A stretch of DNA of 64,000 nt from Pseudomonas triticifolii (GCF_014358015.1 NZ_JACONV010000004.1:124001-188000), one strand, 5' to 3'. Shown: positions 26,239 through 35,431, numbered from the stretch's first letter. The notes: generated from the letters alone by a model not told the origin. Numbers and translations: made by a program.

Positions 26239-26676
26239 ATGACTCACTTTTCACGTTACGCCTGCACACTTTGCCCTCAGGCACAGAGCACCGACAAACC
26301 CGGCCGGCACAGCGGTGGGTTGTCACCGTGGCGCGAGCGACTGGCCAAGCAGTTGATCAGCGACAACCTGAGCGAAAACATCGAAGTGGCCGAACTGGCA
26401 CGCGCCTGCGCCCTGTCGCGCAGCTACTTCTCCCGCGCCTTCAAGTGCAGCACCGGGTTATCACCTCAGGAATGGATCCGCGAGCAGCGCCTGGCCCGTG
26501 CCAAATGCCTGATCCAGCACACCGCCATGAGCCTGACCCAGATCAGTCAAGAGTGCGGATTCTGTGATCAATCACACTTTTCGCATATCTTCTCCCGCGC
26601 AGAAGGCGTCAATCCCTTCACCTGGCGCGGGCATGTACGCACAAACGGCCAGCGCGCGGAGTTGGCCGCGTCGTGA
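26239..26676 (+). CDS. Short AraC-family regulator (DNA-binding domain only)
   Basis: About 145 residues, consisting nearly entirely of the two-helix-turn-helix AraC domain (about residues 40-140): VAELARACALSRSYFSRAFK and ISQECGFCDQSHFSHIFSRA. No sensor domain is present, as in SoxS/MarA-sized proteins. The N-terminus carries YACTLCP with two cysteines. I chose ATG 26239; ATG 26206 upstream is possible. The stop codon overlaps a potential GTG start of the next gene by four bases, so the two may be translationally coupled. Confidence 0.78.
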   Translation: MTHFSRYACTLCPQAQSTDKPGRHSGGLSPWRERLAKQLISDNLSENIEVAELARACALSRSYFSRAFKCSTGLSPQEWIREQRLARAKCLIQHTAMSLTQISQECGFCDQSHFSHIFSRAEGVNPFTWRGHVRTNGQRAELAAS

Positions 26677-26747
26677 CGCAGGCTCTGGGCTACTCTGTGC
26701 ACTCGGGCGCGCCATCCAGTGCCAGACAACCTGACAGGAGCCCTCCG

Positions 26748-29507
26748 TTGACCGCTCTCGGCGAACAAGCCATTCGCTTCGGCCCCTATCGCATCTATCC
26801 ACACCAGCGGCTGGTGCTTGAGACCGACACCCCGCTGCGACTGGGCCGTCGCGCCGTGGACATTCTGCTGGTACTGCTCGAACACGCCGGTAACGTGGTC
26901 AGCAAGCAGCAGTTGATGATGCGGGTCTGGCCCAGAAGCGTGGTTGAAGACGGCAACCTGCGCGTGCACATGGCCGCCTTGCGCAAGGCGCTCGGCGATG
27001 GCCAGGCGGGACAGCGCTATATCGTGACAGTGGCGCAACGCGGCTATAGCTTCGTCGCCCCGCTTCTTGTGGAATACAGCGAAGAAGCACCGGATGCCCG
27101 CATGAAAAACCCGACGCGCCACAACCTGCCGATGCGGCGCGCACGCCTGCTGGGCCGTGAGGCCTTGGTCGACCGCGTGGTCGTGCAGTTGCAGCAACAC
27201 CGCTTCATTTCCCTGGTCGGCCCCGGCGGCGTCGGCAAGACCACATTGGCATTGCGCATTGCAGAGCAGTTGATCGGCCGCTATCGCGACGGCATTCGCC
27301 TGCTCGACCTGACGCCGCTGACAGACCCGGCACTGATCGTCCCGCACCTGGCGTCGCTACTGGAATTGTCGCTGCACGACGATGCGCCCATGACCCATCT
27401 GGCCACGTTTCTACGCGAACGGCAGGTGCTGCTGGTGATTGATAACTGCGAGCACCTGATCGACGCCATTGCGCAGCTCAGCGAAAGCATTCTGCGCAGT
27501 GCGCCACACGTGCATATTTTGACCACCAGCCGCGAAAGCCTGAGGGCCGAGGGTGAGTGCGTGCAGCGGGTGGAGGCACTTGACTGCCCGCCTCGGGAAA
27601 GCGTCGACCGTTCATCCGCCATGGGCTACCCGGCTCTGCAACTGTTCGTCGAGCGCGCCATGGCCAGTCATGAGCCCTTTGAACTGACCGACGAAAACCT
27701 GCCACTGGCCATAGAGCTGTGTCAGCGACTGGATGGACTTCCACTGGCGATCGAACTGGCTGCTGCGCAGGTCGGCCATTTGCACCTTAGCGGAGTGCTT
27801 GAGCATCTCCAGCAAGCTGAAGGTTCATCCGGCGTACTGGCGCGACATCAGACGCTGAGCACGCTGCTGGACTGGAGCTTCCAGATGCTGAGCGTATGGG
27901 AGCAGGATTGTCTGCTGCGACTGGGCATCTTCAGCGCTCGCTTCACACTGGAGTCGGCTGCGGCTGTGATAGCCGATCAACCAATCGCGACACCTGAAGT
28001 GTTCGCCGCCATTACGCAACTGGTGAGCAAATCCCTGCTGAACGTCGAGGTCGGTGATAACGAGGTGTTCTATCACCTGCTCGACACCACGCGCCGTTAC
28101 GCCCTGGAAAAACTGCAGCAACACCCCGGGCTGCCAGGCATTCGGGATCGTCACGCCCGACGCTGCCTGACCATCATGGAGCAGGCACGACAGGACTGGG
28201 AATGCCTGCCGACCGAGCAGTGGATCGAGCGCTACAGCCGAAGCCTGGAGGATATCCGCTCGGTACTCGCCTGGGGCCTGAATACCAAGCGGCCTCAGCC
28301 CATCGCCATTCGGCTCGTGGCTCAGTCGGCACCCTTGTGGCAGGAACTGTCGCTGCTCAAGGAGCATGGCGGCTACGTGCGCAGAGCCTTGGCGCTGCTG
28401 GACGCCAACCCCCTGCCCTGCCTGGACCTGAAAATGGTCTTGAAACTGGCTCAGGCCAACTTTTCGTATCACACCGTCGGTGGCACACCAGAAACCGTGG
28501 AAGCGTTTGCCACCGCGCACCTGCTGGCAGAACAGTCAGGTGACCTGAACGGTCGGCTGCAGGCCATCTCCGGACAGGTGGCGGTCAATCTGTGCAGCGG
28601 TCATTACCTGCCCACGCTCGAACAGAGCCACCAGTTCAATCGCCTGGGGCTCGACGTCAATGAAACCCTGCGCCTGAGCGCCCAGCGTCTGCGCGCCCTG
28701 GCGCTGCACTACAGCGGTGACCAACGCCGGGCCCGACGCGAAGCCGAACAGGTTATTCAGCGCATGGCGCAAAGCGATCACTCCAACCGTTTCACTCAAG
28801 GTTTTGGAATCCAGTATGACCTCAGCGTGGCATCACTGACCTTACTGGCGCGCATTCTCTGGCTGCAGGGCTTGCCCGAACAGGCCTGGCGAACCGCCTC
28901 TCAAGCGCTGGACATCGCTTTGCAGATCAACCATGGCGCGTCCATCTGCTACAGCCTGGCCGTGGCGGGCTGCCCGCTTGCGCTTTACAACGGCGATACC
29001 CGAATCGCCAGCGACCGGGTGCAGTTGCTGCGCGAACAGTCCCAGAAACATTCGGTCCTGCTCTTCTACCGATGGGCGCAGCACTATCAACAGGTGCTGA
29101 CCGACACGGATGACCGGGTAGATCAGGCCCACTGTACGGGCCTGATCAAGGACATCATGACCACCCTGCGCCCCGTCGCAGTGGATGACGCACAGTTTGC
29201 GCGAGCGAAAACGGGCGCGGCTGGCTGGTGCACCGCCGAACTGTTGCGCGCCAAGGCCGAAGTGTTGCCAGCGCACGACGATCAGCAGAGCGAAGCGCTG
29301 CTGCTTGAATCCCTCGACATTGCACGAAGCCAACATGCGTTGGCATGGGAACTGCGCAGCGCAACCTCGCTGGCACGTCTGTGGCATCGCCGGGGTTTGG
29401 GGCAACAGGCCAGGGTCCTGCTGGCACCGGTTCATGCGCGCTTCAGCGAAGGGTTCGAAACCCCCGACCTCAAGGCCGCTCGGGCCTTACTCGACCAACT
29501 CCACTGA
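26748..29507 (+). CDS. Winged-helix / STAND ATPase transcriptional regulator with long helical C-terminus
   Basis: About 919 residues. An OmpR-type winged helix at about 5-100 (LRLGRRAVDILLVLLEHAGN; MAALRKALGDG) is followed by an NB-ARC-like ATPase with P-loop LVGPGGVGKTTLALR (about 157-170), Walker B VLLVIDNCEHLID and LDGLPLAIELAAAQ. A long alpha-helical, TPR/MalT-like region fills about 430-919. I chose TTG 26748 because AGGAG stands six bases before it. A GTG at 26673 overlapping the araC stop is the alternative. Such STAND proteins switch upon ligand binding and oligomerise; no effector is known here. The end overlaps the convergent paralogue by 21 bp. Confidence 0.82.
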   Translation: MTALGEQAIRFGPYRIYPHQRLVLETDTPLRLGRRAVDILLVLLEHAGNVVSKQQLMMRVWPRSVVEDGNLRVHMAALRKALGDGQAGQRYIVTVAQRGYSFVAPLLVEYSEEAPDARMKNPTRHNLPMRRARLLGREALVDRVVVQLQQHRFISLVGPGGVGKTTLALRIAEQLIGRYRDGIRLLDLTPLTDPALIVPHLASLLELSLHDDAPMTHLATFLRERQVLLVIDNCEHLIDAIAQLSESILRSAPHVHILTTSRESLRAEGECVQRVEALDCPPRESVDRSSAMGYPALQLFVERAMASHEPFELTDENLPLAIELCQRLDGLPLAIELAAAQVGHLHLSGVLEHLQQAEGSSGVLARHQTLSTLLDWSFQMLSVWEQDCLLRLGIFSARFTLESAAAVIADQPIATPEVFAAITQLVSKSLLNVEVGDNEVFYHLLDTTRRYALEKLQQHPGLPGIRDRHARRCLTIMEQARQDWECLPTEQWIERYSRSLEDIRSVLAWGLNTKRPQPIAIRLVAQSAPLWQELSLLKEHGGYVRRALALLDANPLPCLDLKMVLKLAQANFSYHTVGGTPETVEAFATAHLLAEQSGDLNGRLQAISGQVAVNLCSGHYLPTLEQSHQFNRLGLDVNETLRLSAQRLRALALHYSGDQRRARREAEQVIQRMAQSDHSNRFTQGFGIQYDLSVASLTLLARILWLQGLPEQAWRTASQALDIALQINHGASICYSLAVAGCPLALYNGDTRIASDRVQLLREQSQKHSVLLFYRWAQHYQQVLTDTDDRVDQAHCTGLIKDIMTTLRPVAVDDAQFARAKTGAAGWCTAELLRAKAEVLPAHDDQQSEALLLESLDIARSQHALAWELRSATSLARLWHRRGLGQQARVLLAPVHARFSEGFETPDLKAARALLDQLH

Positions 29508-31010
29508 TTGAGCTTTCACCGCCAGCCAGCGCTGAAGGCTGAGATGGCGAGCGTGGCGCGTGGCGAATGTCTGCAACTCGCCACTGTGTTCAAGCTTTTC
29601 CAGCGCATACAGTCGTGTGGTGTAAGAAAGGCCATAGCGCACACCCCCATCCCGTGAACCGCGCACACTCGACAGCAACGAGTGGTGCTCCAGTTGCACG
29701 ATTCCCTCACGCACCGACTGCGCGCCGAGTCCGTCGCAACCGATGACATCAACGGCCGACTCACGCGTGAACGCGGCATCGAAGACTGCCAGGCGGCATA
29801 ATACCTGTTGCGCCTGCTCGCCAAGGTTCAGACAACTCCAGTCCAGTGATGCCCTGAGAGACTGATGGCGCACGACAGCACTGCGTCGCCCCTGGGTCAG
29901 CCAGTGCACACAATGAGCCAGTTGGGCCTGCAACCCCATCAGCGCAAACACTTCGATATGCGCCGCCGCCAGTTCCATGGCCAAGGGCAGACCGTCGAGT
30001 TTTCGGCAGATCTCGCCGATGACAGCCATGTCTCGCTCACGCACCGCCCATCCTTGCTGACGCGCCTGAGCTCGATTGACGAACAATTGCACGGCCGGAT
30101 AAGCGAGCCCCTGCTCCACGCTGCACGGCGTGCCCGCAGGTGGGAACGCCAGCGGCTCCAGGCGGTACACCGATTCGCTCGGGATGCCCAAGGGGCTACG
30201 GCTGGTGGCCAAAATCACCAGATCGCCCCCCAGAGCGAGCAAGGCGTCTGCCCAATGAGCGCAACGTTCGTGCAACGCCTCGCAATTGTCGAAAATCAGC
30301 AGACGCCGCCCCTTGGCGGTTTCGATGAACAGGCTATGCAGGGAAGACGTTGCCTTGCTTTCAAGCAAGCCCGCCAGGCAGTCAGCCAACGATTGTTCAT
30401 CGCTTACCACAGAGAAATCGATCAGCCATACGCCGTCCTCATAGCGCCCGGACAATGCGTCGGCCACACGACAGGCAACCGACGATTTGCCGACACCGCC
30501 CGCCCCCACCAGACTCATGAAGCGCTTGGCGGGCAGCTGGCGCACCAGTTTTCCGATCACTTCATCGCGTCCGATCACCGGGTTCAAGCGCACCGGCAGG
30601 TTATGTGTCGCACGCATCGGCAGAGCCGCAGGTCCAGCCTGGGTGCGATCAACCCTGGCGATGAAACGGTAACCGTGCTGCGGGATTGTCTCGATGTAGC
30701 GTTGTCCGTCATTCAAGGCTCGTCGCAGCGCGGCAACGTGCACGCGCAGATTGATTTCCTCAACGCATGAGCTGGGCCAGACCTGATCCAGCAAGGTCTG
30801 CTTGCTGACGACTTCGCCAGCGCTTTCAATCAGTATCTGCAGAATGTCCAGCGCCCGACTGCCCAGACGCAATGCCGTACCGCCACGCGTGATCAGCCGC
30901 TGACGCACGTTGAACGTGTAGGCACCGAACGACAGCACCGCCTCGCTGTGCGTGGTATCGAAGCGGTTCAACGGTGCAGGCTGGCCGAGGCACACTGTCT
31001 GGCAGTCCAT
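29487..31010 (-). CDS. Winged-helix / STAND ATPase regulator, short form
   Basis: 507 residues, paralogous to the neighbour on the other strand. Winged helix at about 25-118 (LRLGSRALDILQILIESAGE, HVAALRRALNDGQRYIETIP), P-loop VGAGGVGKSSVACRV at about 168-182, Walker B RRLLIFDNCEAL and LDGLPLAMELAAAH. Unlike the 919-residue neighbour it stops shortly after the ATPase and a winged-helix arm, with no TPR-like sensor, so it may need a partner. ATG 31010 is preceded by AGGGTGACGCA. No frameshift is apparent at the 3' end, so the short form looks native. Confidence 0.82.
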   Translation of the reverse strand: MDCQTVCLGQPAPLNRFDTTHSEAVLSFGAYTFNVRQRLITRGGTALRLGSRALDILQILIESAGEVVSKQTLLDQVWPSSCVEEINLRVHVAALRRALNDGQRYIETIPQHGYRFIARVDRTQAGPAALPMRATHNLPVRLNPVIGRDEVIGKLVRQLPAKRFMSLVGAGGVGKSSVACRVADALSGRYEDGVWLIDFSVVSDEQSLADCLAGLLESKATSSLHSLFIETAKGRRLLIFDNCEALHERCAHWADALLALGGDLVILATSRSPLGIPSESVYRLEPLAFPPAGTPCSVEQGLAYPAVQLFVNRAQARQQGWAVRERDMAVIGEICRKLDGLPLAMELAAAHIEVFALMGLQAQLAHCVHWLTQGRRSAVVRHQSLRASLDWSCLNLGEQAQQVLCRLAVFDAAFTRESAVDVIGCDGLGAQSVREGIVQLEHHSLLSSVRGSRDGGVRYGLSYTTRLYALEKLEHSGELQTFATRHARHLSLQRWLAVKAQSVELVE

Positions 31011-31134
31011 TGCGTCACCCTGATGAATAATGCTTATTCATCTTGGCAGGCAACCGCACTGGAACAAGTTGTTCAGGGGGCGTCATACGGTCAACGCGGT
31101 GCCGAATACGGACACCGGGGCTTTTCAGTCGAAA

Positions 31135-32085
31135 CTAACTGAATTGTTCGCGGTATTGGGAGGGCGTCAGACCGAGTTTTTCACCAAACAGAAAACGCAT
31201 GTGCCGCACGCTGCCGAAGCCACTTCGGTAAGCCACGGTCTTGAGCGGCAGATCGCTGATCTCCAGCAGACTTCTGGCCCGGTCGATACGCGCATTCTGC
31301 AGAAACTCCATGGGCGTCATCTGCACTTCGCGCAGAAACAGCCGGGCAAAGTGCCGGGCGCTCATGTTGGCCATGCTGGCCATGCGCTCGACGCTGAACG
31401 ATTCATCCAGGTGCTCCAGTACATAGTTCTGCACTCGCGTGACAGGGGTTTGCTGAGTCGCAACGGCATTCATCAACGGACTGAACTGCGCCTGACCACC
31501 CTGACGTTTCATCAACACCAGCAGCACCTTGGCAACATCCTGTGCGACTTTCTTGCCGTGATCCTGAGCGACAATCGCCAGCGCCAGGTCGATACCTGCC
31601 GTCACACCGCCGGATGTCAGCAGGTTACGATCCTGAATGTAGATGTGATCGGTTTCGACGATGGCTTTCGGGAAGCGTTGGATAAGCCGCTCGGTGTAGT
31701 GCCAGTGGGTCGTGACGCGATAGCCGTCCAGCAGTCCCGCCTCGCCCAGAATGAACGCGCCGGTACAGATCGACCCGATACACCCCGCCTGTTCCTTGAC
31801 CTCCAGCAACCAGCGCACCAGAGGTTGATGCTTTTCATCGTAGGCACCCGGTCCGCCGGGCACCAGCAACAGGTCAGGATTGCCAGCAGCCTGCTCCATG
31901 TGAACGTCGGCGGTCACATGCACCCCATTGGATGCGCGGATGGCATGGCTCTGCGTACCGACAGTGCTTAGCTGGTAATGCTCGTCAGGTGCCAGGTAAC
32001 GATTGGCAATGGAAAAGACCTCCATAGGCCCCGCCATGTCGAGCAGAAGAAAATCGGGAAACAGGACCATTGCCACGGTTTTCAT
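31135..32085 (-). CDS. GlxA-type regulator (DJ-1/PfpI amidotransferase-like domain plus AraC HTH)
   Basis: 316 residues. The N-terminal class I glutamine amidotransferase-like domain covers about 1-170 (VAMVLFPDFLLLDMAGPMEV, LLLVPGGPGAYDE, GSICTGAFILGEAGLLDGYR with the nucleophile-elbow Cys). A C-terminal AraC domain follows at about 215-316 (MASMANMSARHFARLFLREV, VAYRSGFGSVRHMRFLFGEK). Related regulators control arginine, choline or carnitine use; the ligand here is unknown. ATG 32085. No strong ribosome site is visible. Confidence 0.88.
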   Translation of the reverse strand: MKTVAMVLFPDFLLLDMAGPMEVFSIANRYLAPDEHYQLSTVGTQSHAIRASNGVHVTADVHMEQAAGNPDLLLVPGGPGAYDEKHQPLVRWLLEVKEQAGCIGSICTGAFILGEAGLLDGYRVTTHWHYTERLIQRFPKAIVETDHIYIQDRNLLTSGGVTAGIDLALAIVAQDHGKKVAQDVAKVLLVLMKRQGGQAQFSPLMNAVATQQTPVTRVQNYVLEHLDESFSVERMASMANMSARHFARLFLREVQMTPMEFLQNARIDRARSLLEISDLPLKTVAYRSGFGSVRHMRFLFGEKLGLTPSQYREQFS

Positions 32086-32318
32086 GAATGAGGCGTCACT
32101 TGAAGAGGGGGAAAGGTCGAGCACGCATTATGGCGGAGATCGTGGGCGATGGGGATTTTGCGCAGGGATGAGACGTGATTGTGTGCCGTTACAGGCAGGC
32201 CCTTTCATGAAACAGCCCCTGTGCACCCGATAAAATGCAGCCTCTCGTGGGCGTGGGCGTGCTCACGAAAGCGCCGGTTCAATTCAGGTATATGGCCTTC
32301 TCAAGGACTCCCTGCCTG

Positions 32319-32353
32319 CAGCGAGACAGTACTGTCAACCACAGCGAGACAGT
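32319..32353. promoter_or_regulatory. Repeat and palindrome upstream of the pirin gene
   Basis: CAGCGAGACAGT occurs twice, at 32319-32330 and 32342-32353, 23 bases apart. Between them GACAGTACTGTC (32325-32336) is a perfect 12-bp palindrome. This lies in the otherwise gene-free 374-bp gap between the GlxA-type regulator and the pirin gene and looks like an operator. The cognate regulator is unknown. Confidence 0.45.
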
Positions 32354-32459
32354 CATTCATACTTCAGCTACTTATTGCGCCATTGGATAACCAGTAACCT
32401 TCATCTCACTCAGTCGATACCTGAATCTGCAGCGTCGACATCTGGATGGAGAAACTCTC

Positions 32460-33182
32460 ATGCTGACTCTTCGCAATGCTTCCGACCGCGGTGCAGCCGA
32501 TCATGGCTGGCTCAAGTCCTTTCATACGTTCTCGTTCGCCAGTTATCGCAACCCGAACGAACAGGGCTTCTCCGACCTGCTGGTGATCAACGACGACCGC
32601 GTAATTGCAGGCAAAGGCTTCGGGCAACACCCGCACCGCGACATGGAGATTTTCTCCTACGTGCTCGACGGCGCGCTGGAGCACAAAGACACCCTGGGCA
32701 CCGGTTCTGTGATTCGCCCTGGCGACGTGCAATTAATGAGCGCTGGCAGCGGCGTGGCGCACAGCGAGTTCAACCACTCGCAAACGGAAGGCGTGCATTT
32801 CCTGCAGATCTGGATCGTGCCGAATGTGAGCGGTGCGACCCCGAATTATCAGCAGGAGCACTTCAGCGCCGAGCAGAAACGTGGCCGTCTGCAATTGATC
32901 ATTTCGCCCGAAGGCGCGAACGGTGCACTCAAGGTTCGCCAGGACGCTCGCGTGTATGCCGGTCTGTTCGATGGCAGCGAGACTGCGACACTTGAACTAG
33001 CCGCCGATCGCTACGCTTACGTGCATGTTGCACGTGGCAGTGTCGTACTCAATGGCCAGCCACTGGGTGAAGGGGACGGCGTACGCTTGCGCAATGAGCA
33101 GTTGATTACATTGAGCGAGGGTGTGGACGCCGAGGTGCTGGTATTCGACCTGCGGCCCAATGATCTTCCACAAATGCCTTGA
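32460..33182 (+). CDS. Pirin-family bicupin (YhhW-like)
   Basis: 240 residues. N-terminal cupin with the metal ligands in FGQHPHRDMEIFSYVLDGALEH (His, His, His/Glu) and VAHSEFNH, then a second cupin that lacks them. E. coli YhhW of the family oxidises quercetin in vitro; physiological role unclear. GGAG precedes the ATG by eight bases. Monocistronic, with a strong terminator at 33201-33229. Confidence 0.88.
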   Translation: MLTLRNASDRGAADHGWLKSFHTFSFASYRNPNEQGFSDLLVINDDRVIAGKGFGQHPHRDMEIFSYVLDGALEHKDTLGTGSVIRPGDVQLMSAGSGVAHSEFNHSQTEGVHFLQIWIVPNVSGATPNYQQEHFSAEQKRGRLQLIISPEGANGALKVRQDARVYAGLFDGSETATLELAADRYAYVHVARGSVVLNGQPLGEGDGVRLRNEQLITLSEGVDAEVLVFDLRPNDLPQMP

Positions 33183-33200
33183 TGGGTATGCACTATCAGG

Positions 33201-33229
33201 AACGCCGCCCGCTGGGGCGGCGTTTTTGT
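33201..33229 (+). terminator. Rho-independent terminator of the pirin gene
   Basis: Stem AACGCCGCCC / GGGCGGCGTT (33201-33210, 33215-33224) with a GCTG loop and a T-run CGTTTTTGTT. It starts 19 bases after the stop. Confidence 0.9.
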
Positions 33230-33288
33230 TGGCACACCGTTAGGCGATCATGCGATGCCGCAGACTTGTCTGTAAAAAACGCGCATAC

Positions 33289-33318
33289 AAAAACGCCGCT
33301 CTGTTGAGCGGCGTTTTT
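33289..33318 (-). terminator. Terminator of the tRNA cluster (bidirectional form)
   Basis: Perfect 12-bp stem AAAAACGCCGCT / AGCGGCGTTTTT with a CTGTTG loop. It lies just past the last tRNA-Gly of the leftward cluster, and T-runs flank it in both directions. Confidence 0.88.
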
Positions 33319-33325
33319 GTGAATT

Positions 33326-33401
<76 letters not shown>

Positions 33402-33404
33402 AAA

Positions 33405-33480
33405 TGGCGTCCCCTAGGGGACTCGAACCCCTGTTACCGCCGTGAAAGGGCGGTGTCCTAGGCCACTAGACGAAGGGGAC
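33405..33480 (-). tRNA. tRNA-Glu (TTC), second copy in transcription order
   Basis: 76-nt tRNA with encoded CCA. Acceptor GTCCCCT pairs with AGGGGAC. Anticodon arm CCGCC-CTTTCAC-GGCGG gives TTC. T arm ACAGGGGTTCGAGTCCCCT. Identical to the copy at 33659-33734. Confidence 0.97.
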
Positions 33481-33580
33481 ACTGCCTGAAACATCATGGT
33501 GTATGTTCCAGTTCCAGACCTCATCCGAAGATGGGTACTGGTTTCACTCAGCCCTGCCGTGAAGCAAGGCTGCTTAAAAA

Positions 33581-33656
<76 letters not shown>

Positions 33657-33658
33657 AA

Positions 33659-33734
33659 TGGCGTCCCCTAGGGGACTCGAACCCCTGTTACCGCCGTGAA
33701 AGGGCGGTGTCCTAGGCCACTAGACGAAGGGGAC
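33659..33734 (-). tRNA. tRNA-Glu (TTC), first copy
   Basis: Same sequence as 33405-33480. It is the promoter-proximal member of the Glu-Gly-Glu-Gly cluster; its 5' end lies about 56 bases downstream of the expected transcription start. Confidence 0.97.
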
Positions 33735-33796
33735 ACACGTACAACATTCACTACTTATTGCGCTTCGCTGTGTGCTTTACGCTGTAAGTGGCGCGC

Positions 33797-33825
33797 ATTC
33801 TATGGATGGTTTGACAGGTCGTCAA
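33797..33825 (-). promoter_or_regulatory. Sigma-70 promoter of the tRNA cluster with GC-rich discriminator
   Basis: Read on the minus strand: TTGACG (33825-33820), exactly 17 bases, TAGAAT (33802-33797), then GCGCGCC. The near-consensus hexamers and a G/C-rich discriminator are the classic features of a stringently controlled stable-RNA promoter. Confidence 0.85.
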
Positions 33826-34007
33826 CCCCCATCTGAAAATTTATTTAAATCAACGACTTCGACCCCGTTCAAGGTGCCGACCGGCGGTTTGCGATTAGCT
33901 GCCTATAATAGAGGCAATGTTGCAAACTCCGACAGGCACATCTATGCGCAGTAGTGCTTAGCCACTACACTCGCAACAAAACTACTTGAAGAAATGAGGT
34001 TTGCGCA

Positions 34008-34778
34008 GTGACCCCACTCATGATCACGTTGATGGTTTTAGCCGGCATTGCGGTGCTCATCGCGATCGGCTACCTGAACCATGTCGCTGAAAACAGCAAA
34101 CTGGACAAGGCACGTGCCAAAGTCGAACTCAGCGACCGTCTGCGTCGATGCAGCGAGATCACCGAGGTGTTTCCAGGCCAGTTAATGTCGCCTGCACTCA
34201 AGCTGCTGTTGACGCGCCTGGAGCTGAACGTTGTACAGCGCATGCTTAACCTGGAAAAAGGAAACGCCCAGCTCAAGAGCCGCGTGGCCGAACTGGAAAC
34301 GCAGGTCGCCAAAGGTGACCGTATCGAGGTGACCAACCCGGTCGCACCGATTCAGACCGAAGCCAAGGCCAAGGATGTGCGGTTCCTGCTTGAAGCCCTG
34401 CATGGTCAGGTCACTCGCGCCGCACACGACGGTTTCCTGCAGACCAGCGAAGCCAAACACTGGATCCGTGAAATCCGCACCATCCTGGTCAGCCTGCATA
34501 TCGAGTTCTTCAACAACCTGGGGCAAATGGCGCTTTCCCAGGATCAGCCCGGCCAGGCGCGTCTGGCGTTCGAACGCGGCGTTCAGTACCTGCGCAACCA
34601 GCCGGATCCAGTGACCTACCAGCAGCAATTGCTGGCCATGGAAAAACAACTGGCCCGCGCCAACTCGATGGTGCTGACCAATACCGCCCCGACCGCCGAT
34701 GACGACAACGCACTGACTGAAGGCCTGAAGGCTGACGAAACCGAATCGGAATGGAAGAAGAAAGTCATCTACGATTGA
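34008..34778 (+). CDS. Membrane-anchored coiled-coil protein of unknown function
   Basis: 256 residues. One N-terminal transmembrane helix (MITLMVLAGIAVLIAIGYL) is followed by coiled-coil-prone sequence at about 60-105 (LELNVVQRMLNLEKGNAQLK) and a helical region LLEALHGQVTRAAHDGFLQT and FNNLGQMALSQDQPGQARLA with TPR-like character. The end is acidic. The start is GTG 34008 behind GAGG. A TATAAT at 33904-33909 could be the -10 element. I recognise it only as a conserved pseudomonad hypothetical. Orientation with the C-terminus in the cytoplasm is likely because no signal cleavage site is evident. Confidence 0.82.
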   Translation: MTPLMITLMVLAGIAVLIAIGYLNHVAENSKLDKARAKVELSDRLRRCSEITEVFPGQLMSPALKLLLTRLELNVVQRMLNLEKGNAQLKSRVAELETQVAKGDRIEVTNPVAPIQTEAKAKDVRFLLEALHGQVTRAAHDGFLQTSEAKHWIREIRTILVSLHIEFFNNLGQMALSQDQPGQARLAFERGVQYLRNQPDPVTYQQQLLAMEKQLARANSMVLTNTAPTADDDNALTEGLKADETESEWKKKVIYD

Positions 34779-34803
34779 TGAGTGTGTTCACTCATTGATA
34801 GCT

Positions 34804-34850
34804 CCACTGTGGGATTGAAGCGTTCACGGATAATTCCGTATCCCACAGTG
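34804..34850. repeat. Inverted repeat after the coiled-coil gene
   Basis: CACTGTGGGAT (34804-34814) and ATCCCACAGTG (34840-34850) form a perfect 11-bp inverted repeat with a 25-base loop containing GATAATTCCGT. It begins 26 bases after the stop and may terminate transcription or be a REP relative, since it shares TGTGGGA. Confidence 0.5.
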
Positions 34851-34948
34851 AAACGATACCCCCTCCCCTTGATACAACGCTGCCACGCAGCCCACACCGG
34901 ACGACGAATTGGCGTCCGGCCGGCCGTGACAGGTTGTCTGCGACCGAC

Positions 34949-35431
34949 TCAGCAGTCGGTTTCAGCCAGAAAGATAGCGGCAAGACGCTCGATACCCGCC
35001 TGATCCACCTCGCTGAAACGCCCGATACTCGGGCTGTCCAGGTCCAGCACGCCAATCAGTTTCCCCTCCTTGACCAATGGAACGACCAGTTCGCTGTTCG
35101 ACGCACTGTCGCACGCGATGTGCCCGGCAAAACTGTGTACATCCTCGACGCGCTGGGTCTGCCTGCTCTGCGCAGCCGCTCCGCACACGCCTCGCCCGAA
35201 CGGGATTCGCACACAGGCGACCTGTCCCTGGAACGGCCCCAGGACCAGCTCCTCGTTTCGATTAAGGTAAAAACCGGCCCAGTTCAGGTCATCGATCTGG
35301 GTGTACAGAAACGCCGAAAACTGTGCGGCATTGGCGATGAAGTCACGCTCATCGGCCAGCAGCGCTTGCAGTTGCGCGGCCAGCAGGTTGTAACCGTCCA
35401 GGCCAGCGCCTGTGTCTTGCAGATTGATCAT
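34949..35431 (-). CDS. msrC: Free methionine-R-sulfoxide reductase (GAF domain)
   Basis: 160-residue single GAF domain enzyme that reduces free Met-R-sulfoxide. The three family cysteines are present at Cys73 (VACVRIPFG), Cys83 (GVCGAAA) and Cys107 (HIACDSASNSE). ELVVPLVKEGKLIGVLDLDS is the GAF signature. ATG 35431 overlaps the stop codon of the upstream ATPase gene as ATGA, so translation is coupled. MsrB lies 4 kb away, adding to a methionine-repair theme. Confidence 0.92.
   Translation of the reverse strand: MINLQDTGAGLDGYNLLAAQLQALLADERDFIANAAQFSAFLYTQIDDLNWAGFYLNRNEELVLGPFQGQVACVRIPFGRGVCGAAAQSRQTQRVEDVHSFAGHIACDSASNSELVVPLVKEGKLIGVLDLDSPSIGRFSEVDQAGIERLAAIFLAETDC

Noticed and set aside
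33201..33318. The two GCCGC hairpins as a small RNA gene
   Set aside because: Each fits a terminator for a flanking transcript (pirin and tRNAs); no promoter was seen between them.
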